Assembly (NCBI GenBank): GCA_040507035.1
Contig: JBEVVR010000052.1
Coordinates: 148,608 to 212,607 of the forward strand
Origin: Thiodiazotropha sp040507035
Lineage (GTDB): Bacteria > Pseudomonadota > Gammaproteobacteria > Chromatiales > Chromatiaceae
Direction of reading: 5' to 3'
DNA: 64,000 nt
Under the pieces are notes generated by a model. That model was given only the letters and a program-made list of their open reading frames with translations, did no database searches and was not told the DNA's origin. Position 1 is the stretch's first letter, and each line of letters starts with the position of its first letter. Positions 17,801 through 26,800 of the stretch are shown one piece after another. Position numbers and translations under genes: made by a program.

Positions 17801-20800
17801 AAGAGGAGATTGCCTCAAGCGATCCGATACTGCAGCTCACAGCGGAGGAGCAAGCCTGGCTGGACAAACATCGAGAGTTTCGTATCGGCATCGATCCATT
17901 CTGGGAACCCATTGAATTTATTGACGACAATGGGGTACACCGGGGCATCTCCGCCGATTTTCTCTCACGCATAAGCGAAATCCTGGGTGTTAAGTTCAGC
18001 TATTCCAAATCACTCAACTGGTCACAGGTGATGGATGGCGCCAAAAATGGCTCGGTCGATCTGCTACCAGCGCTGACACCATCGCAGGATCGCATCGAAT
18101 ATCTCAATTTCACCAAGCCCTACCTGCACTTCCCCTTCATGGTCTTCACCCGTAAAGACGCCCCTTTGATCACCGGTATCGACGATCTGCACGGCCTCAG
18201 CATTGCCGTGGAGCGGGAATATGTCACCTTTGAGTATTTGCAGCGAGACCATCCGCAACTCAATCTGAAACAGATGGATACAACCAGCGAAGCATTGCGG
18301 GCCCTTGCCAGCGGTGAAGTGGATGCCTACATCGGGAACCTGACACTTGGCAGCTATCTCATCGACAAGTTGGGGCTTGGCAATTTGAAAGTTGCTGCTC
18401 CCACCCCCTATGCCAATGATCTGGCGATCGGCGTACGTAAAGATTGGCCACTGTTGCAAAGGATCCTGGACAAGGCTCTGACAAAGATCGATGAGAATGA
18501 ACGCCGCAGCATACGACAGCAATCACTCGCCATTCGCTACGACGTTGAAGTGGACTATACACTGCTCTGGCAAGTGCTTGCTGTTGCCGCCTCGCTGCTG
18601 CTGATCTCACTGTTGTGGACGGCTCAGATTCGGCGCCAGAAGGCAGCCCTGGCGGTGGCGAAGTCGGAAGCGGAACAAGCAAATCGTTTTAAAAGCTATT
18701 TTCTTGCCAACATGAGCCATGAGATCCGCACTCCAATGAATGCGATTATGGGGTTCAGCCACCTTGCCTTGCAGACCTCTCTGACACCGAGACAATTCCA
18801 CTATATTGACAAGATCAAGGCCTCCTCCCACGCCCTGCTCGGGGTGATCAACGACATCCTCGATTTCTCGAAAATCGAGGCCGGAAAACTGGAGGTGGAG
18901 AAGATTGCGTTCTCCCTGGATGAGGTATTGGAGAATCTCGCCAGCCTCACCGCGATGCGTGCCGAGGAGAAGGCACTGGAGATCCTGTTTAACCGCGACC
19001 TAAAGATACCAGGCTTTTTAATCGGCGACCCGCTGCGCCTGGGACAGGTGCTGATCAACCTAACCGGGAATGCAATCAAATTCACCGACCAGGGAGAGGT
19101 CACAATCTCCGCTCAACTGGAGAGAAAGAGCGCACAGGAGGCATGGATACGCTTTAGCGTTCGCGATACCGGTATCGGTATCGACCCTGCCGAGTTACCG
19201 CGCCTATTCCAACCCTTTACCCAACTCGACGGCTCCACTACCAGGCGCTACGGCGGCAGCGGTCTCGGCTTGAGTATCTGCAAACATTTGATCGAACTGA
19301 TGCATGGGGAACTCACTATCGAGAGTCGTCCTGGCGAAGGCAGCAATTTCAGCTTTATCATCCCCTTTGGAATCAGTGGGCCTACATCCAGTGAGGAGTG
19401 GATACCCGACACCGATCTCCGCGGCATGAGGGTCCTGATCGTAGACGACAATCCCAGTGCCCTCGAATTGCTAAGCGAGCGCATGGATTCGTTCACCTTC
19501 GATGTAACCTCGGTACAGAGTGCCGGTGATGCCTTGGCACGCTTGCTTGAGGCGGATAGAGATGAACAGAATCCCTACCGCCTGGTTCTCCTTGACTGGC
19601 AAATGCCGGAACTCAATGGCATCGATGCCGGACGCCACATCAAACAGAACATCGACAAGCTTTCCGTTGTCCCTGCGGTGATCCTTATCACTGCCTATGG
19701 CAGGGAGGAGGTCATGTTGCAGGCGGAAACAGCAGGCCTGGATGGCATCCTGATCAAACCGGTCAGTCCATCGGTACTTTTTGATACGGTAATCCGCGCG
19801 CTGAGAGGAGAGGATGATGGCAAAACGCTTCCCGCGGGTAGAGCAAGTAGCAGCCAGCGACTCTGTGGAGCAGTACTGCTGGTGGAGGATAATCTGATTA
19901 ATCAGCAGGTGGCGCAGGAGCTGCTTGAAGGCATGGGGCTGCTAGTACATACGGTGGCTAACGGCAAGCAGGCTATCGAGGCGCTTGAAAAATCATCCTT
20001 CGACCTGGTACTGATGGATCTGCAGATGCCGGAAATGGACGGTTATGAAGCGACTCGACGCATCCGTGACGACAGCAGATTCAGCCAACTACCGTTAATC
20101 GCAATGACCGCCCATGCCATGGCGGACGAACGGGAACAGTGTCTCTCTGCCGGGATGAATGAACATATCCCCAAGCCGATCGATCCTGCTCATCTCTATG
20201 CTATTCTCAGCCAATGGCTGAAACCGGCCACCTCTCAACCACAACAACTCCCCGATCGCCACAAGGATGAGGACGAGATCGATTTTCCTACCAATCTTCC
20301 CGGTATCGATATGAATTGGGGCCTGGAACGTGTTGGTGGCAATCGACGCTTCTACCTTAACTTGCTCAGGGAATTCGTTACCCTTCACGGTCAAGATATG
20401 GCGACACTGGACACTTACCTACAACAGGGGGATATAGATAGCGCCAGACGCAAGCTACACACCCTGGAAGGTGTCAGTGGCAATATCGGGGCACATAAAC
20501 TGCAACAGGCAACCAAAGACCTGCACCATCTCTTGACCAAGCAGAAAGACAACGAGGTTTCCGACCTCCCCGAGACATTTCAGCAAGCCTTTGCAGAGCT
20601 CTTTGAGGGGCTGCGAGGTTACCTCAAAGATTCGGTCATTCCTTTTTCAAAAGCAAAATCGGCTCCCACTCTGCAGCCGCAGAGCAAAACCGCAATCCAC
20701 AAGCAGTTAAAATCCCTCGATGATATGCTAGCGGCAGGAAACGCCGATGCGAAAGCGTTGTTTCAGACATTGCGCCTTTCAATGAATCTAGATGAGAGCG

Positions 20801-20898
20801 ATGTAATCAGCAACCTTTTAGCAGAGCAGATCAAAAACTACGACTTCGAACTCGCCAGGGAGACCCTGGCAACCCTGTCCGAGCAGCTGAGGAAATGA
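14809..20898 (+). CDS. Giant BvgS-like hybrid histidine kinase with five tandem periplasmic solute-binding domains
   Basis: A 2029-residue unorthodox sensor kinase. A signal or anchor segment (about 15-35) is followed by five SBP_bac_3-type Venus-flytrap domains starting near residues 38, 274, 518, 764 and 1010. The last four each open with an L-(T/S)-x-x-E-x-x-W(L/I) linker at a spacing of 244-246 residues. A single membrane helix (about 1250-1270) leads to a coiled coil and HisKA with H1304 (NMSHEIRTPMNAI). A HATPase with N, G1 and G2 boxes follows. Two receiver domains have D1596 (LLDWQMP) and D1737 (LMDLQMP), and an HPt domain has H1884 (KLHTLEG). A His-Asp-Asp-His phosphorelay is therefore complete. 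BvgS has two flytrap domains; five is extreme. An internal ATG at 14839 with AGGGA upstream is an alternative start. The REC-HD-GYP gene four bases downstream is the likely output. Confidence 0.95.
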   Translation: MILPRTSQGPMDIARALLKQLKGLFFILLLTTGTCHSVEVLTIVGSRNIPPFSMLNREGEPVGVGIDIWRLWSEKTGIPIRFRLTDISRSLEEIKDGRADLHAGLLYSKQRSTWLDFTDPFLVTPAYLYHLFDQAKGSALESFSSSRIGTHGPIPKPLFNKLFPQGTQVVFENIPQMIEAVVSGEIDAFIADRPSSDFALLRLGRRGDFTAMEKPLFQVSLRAAVAKGKEQLLEPIRQGLAAISRDEMHAILARWIDQSSRLAINLPMQSNLKLTPQETAWLEDHRSLRVAIDPDFAPYEFIDDDGRYQGVSAEMIRLIGRKLDIDFKLVPSASWEQTLALAAKRQVDLLPLANRTPQREEHLDFSEPYLVSQRHIITRRLDTTIQTEADLPGRTLALPSGYSIIPLVRKHWPSAKINEVEDIATALQQVAFGAADATILSSGVAGYWLDRKEITNLRVAGTLGQPSRLSIASRDDWPELSSILRKALNSIDEKQRRAIRQDWVFLDETYQEQNQFNLTAQEIDWIEKHPVIRVGVETQVQPISFVNSEDVHQGLSADYLHLLETHLGLSFKVVTDTDWSGLLDGIQTNELDMIGTVTFTDERQQYMKFTLPYYVAPTKLYLRNDEIRIRTLDDLKTRTVAVEKDYWLHERFSVDYPSMQLLIVENCQQALEAVSSGRADAYIGMQGVADRLIRDRRLESLKALPLTAEVSKAEVRMGVRKDWVILAGIIDKILAGTPPQEHRKLKHRWLSADYQKQLGGELVLSREEREWLLQHQQIDIGVMNAWPPMDFIDNQGNATGIGVDIIEALNRRLGGVLRPQPATWKEHFAAVKEMRLPALMDITPTVERGEHFLFTSPYLTIPHVIVTRKDHPTLRHISELQKRRVAYEQGFMVGRVIAQRYPDIVMVEYKDTSDALDAVSRGEVDAYIGNRAVVLYLIEHELISNLKIQGKTNETVSVNAIGVRKDWPELRNILQKALTSLSRDEYRNILKKWVPSKEEEIASSDPILQLTAEEQAWLDKHREFRIGIDPFWEPIEFIDDNGVHRGISADFLSRISEILGVKFSYSKSLNWSQVMDGAKNGSVDLLPALTPSQDRIEYLNFTKPYLHFPFMVFTRKDAPLITGIDDLHGLSIAVEREYVTFEYLQRDHPQLNLKQMDTTSEALRALASGEVDAYIGNLTLGSYLIDKLGLGNLKVAAPTPYANDLAIGVRKDWPLLQRILDKALTKIDENERRSIRQQSLAIRYDVEVDYTLLWQVLAVAASLLLISLLWTAQIRRQKAALAVAKSEAEQANRFKSYFLANMSHEIRTPMNAIMGFSHLALQTSLTPRQFHYIDKIKASSHALLGVINDILDFSKIEAGKLEVEKIAFSLDEVLENLASLTAMRAEEKALEILFNRDLKIPGFLIGDPLRLGQVLINLTGNAIKFTDQGEVTISAQLERKSAQEAWIRFSVRDTGIGIDPAELPRLFQPFTQLDGSTTRRYGGSGLGLSICKHLIELMHGELTIESRPGEGSNFSFIIPFGISGPTSSEEWIPDTDLRGMRVLIVDDNPSALELLSERMDSFTFDVTSVQSAGDALARLLEADRDEQNPYRLVLLDWQMPELNGIDAGRHIKQNIDKLSVVPAVILITAYGREEVMLQAETAGLDGILIKPVSPSVLFDTVIRALRGEDDGKTLPAGRASSSQRLCGAVLLVEDNLINQQVAQELLEGMGLLVHTVANGKQAIEALEKSSFDLVLMDLQMPEMDGYEATRRIRDDSRFSQLPLIAMTAHAMADEREQCLSAGMNEHIPKPIDPAHLYAILSQWLKPATSQPQQLPDRHKDEDEIDFPTNLPGIDMNWGLERVGGNRRFYLNLLREFVTLHGQDMATLDTYLQQGDIDSARRKLHTLEGVSGNIGAHKLQQATKDLHHLLTKQKDNEVSDLPETFQQAFAELFEGLRGYLKDSVIPFSKAKSAPTLQPQSKTAIHKQLKSLDDMLAAGNADAKALFQTLRLSMNLDESDVISNLLAEQIKNYDFELARETLATLSEQLRK

Positions 20899-20902
20899 GG
20901 TA

Positions 20903-21994
20903 ATGCTAGCAGGTAAACCAAAAATACTCCTCGTCGATGACGAGACGCTCTATATCGATATTTTGGTCGATCTACTGAAGGACGACTACACCACAGTGGT
21001 AGCCAAGAGTGGCGCTCAAGCCCTGAAACGGGTACTCGATGATCCGCTTCCCGACTTGGTACTATTGGATATCCTGATGCCCGGCATGGATGGCTATGAA
21101 GTTTGCCGCCGTCTCAAAGAGGATCCTCGCAGCAGTGGGATACCGGTGATATTTCTCACTATAAAAAGCGAAGTCTCAGACGAGATCATGGGGTTCGAAC
21201 TCGGTGCGGTCGACTATATCGCCAAACCGATGAGCCCCCCCATCGTACGTGCCCGGGTCAAATCCCATCTCGCACTCCACCGCGCTCAACAGCAACTGGC
21301 TAATCAGAACGAAGTATTGGAACAGCGGGTAAAAGAGCGCACGGAAGAGATCAGCCGCACCAAAGATGTGGCGATTTTCTGTTTGGCGACCTTGACCGAG
21401 ACTCGGGACAACGAAACCGGCAAACACATCTTGCGCACCCAGAACTACATCAGGATATTGGCAGAGCATCTCAAAGATCATCCTCGATTTTCCGATTTCT
21501 TACAGTGCGATGGCACTATTGAAATGCTGGCCAAGACGTCTCCGCTCCACGATATCGGCAAGGTGGGAGTTCCCGATCGCATTTTGCAAAAACCCGGCAA
21601 ACTTGATAGCGAAGAGTGGAAATTGATGCAGCAGCACGCGGAATTCGGCCACAACGCGCTACTGCGGGCGGAGCAGGAGCTCGGCAGTACAGACTTCCTG
21701 CAGATGGCCAGGGAGATCGCCTACACCCACCACGAACACTGGGACGGTAGCGGTTATCCCCAGGGCCTGAAAGGCGAAGGAATTCCCGTCTCCGGACGTC
21801 TGATGGCGGTTGCCGATGTCTATGATGCACTGATTAACAAACGTGTCTACAAGGATGCCTTCAGTCATGAAGAGGCTGTGGCGATCGTCAAAGAGAGTGC
21901 CGGCAGCCATCTAGATCCAGACATGGTTGAGGCATTTCTGCAGCTCGAGGATGAGTTCCTGAAGATTGCCACCCATTATCGCGACGGCGGGTGA
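20903..21994 (+). CDS. Response regulator with HD-GYP c-di-GMP phosphodiesterase domain (RpfG-like)
   Basis: A 363-residue REC-HD-GYP protein that should hydrolyse c-di-GMP when phosphorylated. The receiver domain (about 6-122) has the acidic pair VDDE, phosphoacceptor D56 in LLDILMPG and the conserved Lys in AKP. A coiled coil (about 128-155) connects to the HD-GYP domain (about 160-355). That domain shows the HD pair in SPLHDIGK, HHEHWDGSGYPQGL (the GYP motif) and ADVYDAL, so the metal and catalytic residues are all kept. It starts four bases after the five-flytrap hybrid kinase, whose HPt domain is the obvious phosphodonor. Together they form a ligand-to-c-di-GMP degradation pathway. Confidence 0.95.
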   Translation: MLAGKPKILLVDDETLYIDILVDLLKDDYTTVVAKSGAQALKRVLDDPLPDLVLLDILMPGMDGYEVCRRLKEDPRSSGIPVIFLTIKSEVSDEIMGFELGAVDYIAKPMSPPIVRARVKSHLALHRAQQQLANQNEVLEQRVKERTEEISRTKDVAIFCLATLTETRDNETGKHILRTQNYIRILAEHLKDHPRFSDFLQCDGTIEMLAKTSPLHDIGKVGVPDRILQKPGKLDSEEWKLMQQHAEFGHNALLRAEQELGSTDFLQMAREIAYTHHEHWDGSGYPQGLKGEGIPVSGRLMAVADVYDALINKRVYKDAFSHEEAVAIVKESAGSHLDPDMVEAFLQLEDEFLKIATHYRDGG

Positions 21995-21995
21995 T

Positions 21996-22835
21996 ATGGT
22001 CGATCCGCTGATTCTGCTTCTAGACAATGGCTCCTTTCGACCTGCATCGACACATAATCTGAGGCGTCTAGCTAAAGAATTGGGCCAGGCAAGCGGCCAT
22101 ACCGTCCATCCCGTATCCCTGAAACATGCAGATCGCATTACTGCTGAGGAGCTGGATGGCAGGGCAGCGAACATTCTCCACAGCTTCCTTATTGAACAGC
22201 TTCAACTTGGTATTCGGAACTTCCTCGCAATCCCCCTGTTTTTCGGCCCCAGTCGCGCACTCAGTTCATTTGTCCCCGACTTGGTTGAGTCCCTGCAATC
22301 GAGACAGGGAGCGTTCAAGCTAAAGCTTGCCGATCCACTCTATCCCCTGTCCACTGGCGAAATCCGACTGGCCCGCATACTCAGAGATCAGATCGACCCG
22401 TTGCTTTCACTATCTCCTGAATCACGGGTCATTCTGCTCGACCACGGCTCTCCGCAACCAGCGGTGACCGAAGTCCGGCTGCGAATCGCCGAGGAGTTGC
22501 GTACAATGTTGCCGTCAGGGATCACTTTCCACCAGGCGGTGATGGAGCGCCGCGAAGGTGCGGAGTACGACTTCAACGGCGAACTGCTTGAGAAGATGCT
22601 AGATATCGAGGCCGGGCAGCGCATCGATATTCCGATCGTACTCTCCATGCTTTTTATCTCCCCCGGCAAACATGCAGGGGAAGGTGGTGATATCGCGACC
22701 ATCTGCAGCGAGGCGCAACAGAGGCACCCCGGTTTGCAGGTCCATATCAGCCCGCTGGTTGGAGAACACCCAGGCTTGATCGAGATACTGCGTGATCGAT
22801 TGAACAAGGGATTGAGTGCGGCACAGGAAGCTTAA
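21996..22835 (+). CDS. CbiX/SirB-like chelatase family protein, degenerate first half
   Basis: A two-domain protein of 279 residues related to the CbiX/SirB sirohydrochlorin chelatases. The N-terminal half begins LILLLDNGSFRP, where family members have a metal-binding His in the D-H-G-S turn; here it is Asn. The C-terminal half keeps LLDHGSPQP and a second His in FISPGKHAGEGGD. Only one half therefore looks able to bind metal. True chelatases insert cobalt or iron into sirohydrochlorin, but no cobalamin or sirohaem genes are nearby. The start chosen (ATG at 21996) lies one base after the previous stop; the frame extends to 21966. The role within a signalling operon is unclear. Confidence 0.75.
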   Translation: MVDPLILLLDNGSFRPASTHNLRRLAKELGQASGHTVHPVSLKHADRITAEELDGRAANILHSFLIEQLQLGIRNFLAIPLFFGPSRALSSFVPDLVESLQSRQGAFKLKLADPLYPLSTGEIRLARILRDQIDPLLSLSPESRVILLDHGSPQPAVTEVRLRIAEELRTMLPSGITFHQAVMERREGAEYDFNGELLEKMLDIEAGQRIDIPIVLSMLFISPGKHAGEGGDIATICSEAQQRHPGLQVHISPLVGEHPGLIEILRDRLNKGLSAAQEA

Positions 22836-22855
22836 ACCTATAGAAAAACCAAACC

Positions 22856-23752
22856 ATGTCTGATCCAGGTGAAAAATATTACGCCATTGTCTTTGCCGAT
22901 ATCGTGGGCAGCACCCAAATGTATGAAAGCCTTGGCGACAGGCAGGCCAAGAAACTAATCAACACCCTCGAGGATATCATTGCACAGGTTGTAATAGAGA
23001 CCGGTGGTGATGTGGTGGAGGTCGTCGGTGATGAGGTTATGAGTCGCTATGACCGGGTCAGTGACGCTGTAGAGGGAGCCTGCCTTATACAGGAACGGGT
23101 GGATGAGTATGCAAAGCAATCCAACATGGGCCTGTCTGCAAGAATAGGTCTTCACTACGGACCGGCAATTGTCGAGAATGGCCGCATGTTTGGTGATTCG
23201 GTGAATGTGGCTGCTCGCATGGCATCCATCGCCCAATCCCAACAGATCATCACCACGGAACAGGTAGTCGAGCGTCTCTCGGATCTGCAAAGGCAGATCG
23301 TGCGACGATTCGACAAAGTCAGTGTCAAAGGCAAACAGGGGCAGATGGTTATCTATGATCTTCTGTGGCGCAAGGATGATGTCACTTTCATCTATACATC
23401 GCCGCGAACTCAAACCAAGTCTACCCGGGTATTGGTCCTGGAGTACGCTGGCAAACGTATTCGCTTTCTGCAACAGCATGAGACTATCCGCATCGGTCGG
23501 GAGAGCCATAACGAGCTGGTGGTTGCCACCGCCGCAGCCTCCAGAACCCATGCCGTCTTGAAATATAGCCGCGGCAAGTACATGCTTTCGGATATCAGCA
23601 CCAACGGCACCTACCTGACTACCCAAAACCAGCAGTCGCTCTATCTGAGACGCGAAACCGTACCCCTTTTGGGGAGTGGAAAGATCGGTTTGGGAGAACC
23701 GGTTTCAGAGGAGAATCATCATGTCATCAGTTACTATTTTCAGGAGATCTGA
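22856..23752 (+). CDS. Class III nucleotidyl cyclase with C-terminal FHA domain
   Basis: A soluble 298-residue protein. The cyclase catalytic domain (about 8-170) has both metal-binding Asp residues, D15 in FADIVGST and D59 in VVGDEVM, plus FGDSVNVAARM with the transition-state Asn/Arg. The purine-selecting Lys of adenylate cyclases (K in KxxGD) is Glu here (E55), the residue used by guanylate cyclases. The second specificity position is Arg rather than Asp or Cys. The base preference is therefore uncertain. An FHA domain (about 210-290) with IRIGRESHNELVV and SRTHAVL, then DISTNGTYL, should bind phosphothreonine. It lies 20 bases after the CbiX-like gene, in line with the kinase operon. Confidence 0.9.
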   Translation: MSDPGEKYYAIVFADIVGSTQMYESLGDRQAKKLINTLEDIIAQVVIETGGDVVEVVGDEVMSRYDRVSDAVEGACLIQERVDEYAKQSNMGLSARIGLHYGPAIVENGRMFGDSVNVAARMASIAQSQQIITTEQVVERLSDLQRQIVRRFDKVSVKGKQGQMVIYDLLWRKDDVTFIYTSPRTQTKSTRVLVLEYAGKRIRFLQQHETIRIGRESHNELVVATAAASRTHAVLKYSRGKYMLSDISTNGTYLTTQNQQSLYLRRETVPLLGSGKIGLGEPVSEENHHVISYYFQEI

Positions 23753-23864
23753 CGTCCAGGAGGAACCCCCTGCAGTGTGATCGGCCACTAACTTTTTATT
23801 GGCAACAGAAACCTTTTTACGCATTTCAAGACTAACCCGACTCCTAATCCTCTATATTTCGAAC

Positions 23865-26800
23865 ATGTGTTACGCTGCAACGATCCACCGAACATCCCTG
23901 AGGGTAATGCTTTTCGCCCTGTTGCTGCTATCACATTGCCTGCCTACCTGGGCAGAACCCCCAACTCTCAATTCCGAGCAGAAACAACCGCTCACTCAAA
24001 AGCAGCTTGAATTGAGCCGAAATCGCATCAACCAAGACTCCACCCTGGAGCAAGAGCAAAAGGACAAGATCCTGGAGTTATTGGAGCAAGCCCAAGGCTG
24101 GCTACAGCAGACCACAAGGATCAGAGGGGAGATTTCAAACCTCGAACGGCAGATCGAAGAGGCACCACAACAGATCAGGACTCTGCGTGCAGAGATCGGC
24201 AAAGGTACAAAACAGGACTCTTCACTCGACAAGTTCATCCAAAGATCTGACCTCGCAACACTGGAGATGCGTATCAGCCAGGAGGAGCTGAAGCTCGCTC
24301 AGGCCCGTGAGCAGCAGAAGAACCACCTAGACGAACTATCGAATCTTCTGGCCGGCAGCAAACAGATCGGCAACGAGATTGTGCAAAGCAGCGAATCACT
24401 GGCCGAGATCCGGTCGGAAATTAATACCCTGCCGCAAAATGAGCTGAAGCAGATCAGGCAAGCCAAATGGATGTCGTTGCAAGCAAGAGCGTCGATGCGT
24501 CAAGCGGAGCTGGACATGCTCACCCTACGTTTGGGCAACCAGAGCTTACTCACCAACCTGACACAGGCAAAACGGGATGCGACGGCTGCTCAGGTCAGCC
24601 GTTTACAGTCGGACCTGAAACTGCTCAATCAAGCTGCCGCAGAGATCAGGGAAGCCGATGCCAAGCAGGCCAGACAGGCGGCGGAACTACTGGAGCAGGA
24701 GACGATCACGCTCCCTCTGCCACTGCAGACCATCGCCCAAGAAAACGCCGAGACCCGCTCCGAACTGGAACAACTCGTCTACTGGGAAAAGCGGGTACTA
24801 CAGGAATTGGCCGCCACCAAACGCAAGCTGGAGCAGATTCAGACAGACTTTGGTCACAGTCGACAACGTGTGGAGGTAGTCGGAGGCAGTGAAGCGATAG
24901 GCAAGATGTTATCCCGTCGCCGGGCCGCACTGCCCTCCCTGAGAAGTTACAGCCGCTCTTCCGCCAAACGAAAGCATGAAATCAACAATGCCACCGATCG
25001 GCAGATAGAGATTGAGGAGTTGCTTCTCGAGCGTGGCAATCTTTCCGACCATGTGGAAATGATTACCCAATCGTTGGACCAAGGCCTCACCAGCCAGGAA
25101 GCGCAACAATTGAACAATCAGGCATTCTCCCTGGCGGGAGCCAGAAGAGAGGCGCTTAATGAGCTGCAGGAGGCATACGGTCGCTACATCGGTCAGTTGG
25201 CCGCCCTTGACCTGGCCGAACGCCAGCTGTTGGACCTCTCGGAATCATACATCGATTATATCGATGATCAGTTGATCTGGATCTCCAGCGGAGGTCTGCG
25301 TGATATTTTCAGCCCCATGCGCTTGCTTTCCAGTCTGGGTTGGTTGCTATCGCCTCAGCACTGGAAAGAACTGGGCACGGATCTGGCGAGCGCCAGCCGA
25401 TACAATGTACATACCGCATTCATCGTCTTGCTGCTGTTTCTGTTTGTGGTGTGGAAACAACCATTCGCCCGGCTTCAGATACCCATGCTTGCCAGGAGCA
25501 CACGCAAGATCAGCACCGATTCGATTCGCCTCACTTTGAAGGCGCTCTTCTACACCCTGATAAAGATCTCCGCACTGCCTGTTTTGATGATAGGAACTGG
25601 TTTACTGCTGGCATCCTTGCCAACAGCGGAGCCGTTTACCCTTGCCATGGCCACCTCCCTGATCAAAGTCGGTATAACATTGGGCGCCGCACTTTTGCTC
25701 TATCAACTATGTCTGCCTGAAGGGGTAGGCATCCGCCATCTGCGCTGGAACAGCAAGGTCTGCCATGCAATCGCTCATGAGTTGCGTTGGGCGATCCCGG
25801 TCGGTACGCCGCTACGATTCCTGATCGCGCTGGGCTCGGGTGACGGCCTGCCCAACGAGGCGCTCACCCTGAGCAGTCTCGCAACCATTATGTTGATGAT
25901 CGTTTTCATCCTCTTCATCTATCGTTTATTGCGTAAGCAGGGATCGTTAATGCTCGCATGGAGTAGCAGCAATCCACACGCCCTTCTGCTGCAGCTGCAT
26001 TTTCTCTGGTTTCCGCTACTGACGCTTATCGGTGTTGGACTGATCTTCACTACAGGGATCGGATACATGACACTCACCTTCAGCCTACTTGAGCGCGTCG
26101 AATTGACAATCTGGTTTTTTATCGGCTTGTATACATTACGCGAATTGCTGCTACGTTATCTCTTCATTGCCGAGCGCAGATTGCGCTATCAAAATGCACT
26201 TCAGCGACGCCAGGAGCTTCGCGCGCAAAGGGAACAGGAACAAGAACATATCGATGACGAGAGCAGTGTCATAACCGCAGAAATTCCAGAATTGAATTTT
26301 GATGCCCTGAGCGAGCAGGCAAAACGTCTGGTGCGATTTGGCTATCTCCTTGGGTCAGTTGTCGGCGCCTGGTTGATCTGGTCAGACCTACTCCCCGCAC
26401 TCGATTTTCTCAATAATATCCAGCTACCCATCAATACCAGCGTGATGGTCGACGGCGTGCTCACGGAAACACCCCTGTCTCTACGTGACATCTTAATCGG
26501 CGTGATCATACTCAGTGTCACCTTCCTCGCGGCCAAGAATCTGCCGGGTGTACTCGAGATCACATTATTACAGCGCCTGCCACTCGAATCCGGCGCACGC
26601 TATGCTTTGACAATGCTGTTACAGTACATGATCGCCGGCATTGGCTTGATCATGGCCTTCAGTATCATCGGTTTTCAATGGTCCAAGATTCAGTGGCTGG
26701 TGGCCGCTCTGGGTGTCGGCCTGGGTTTTGGCCTGCAAGAGATCGTTGCCAACTTTATCAGCGGTATCATTCTGTTGTTCGAGCGACCGATACGCGTCGG

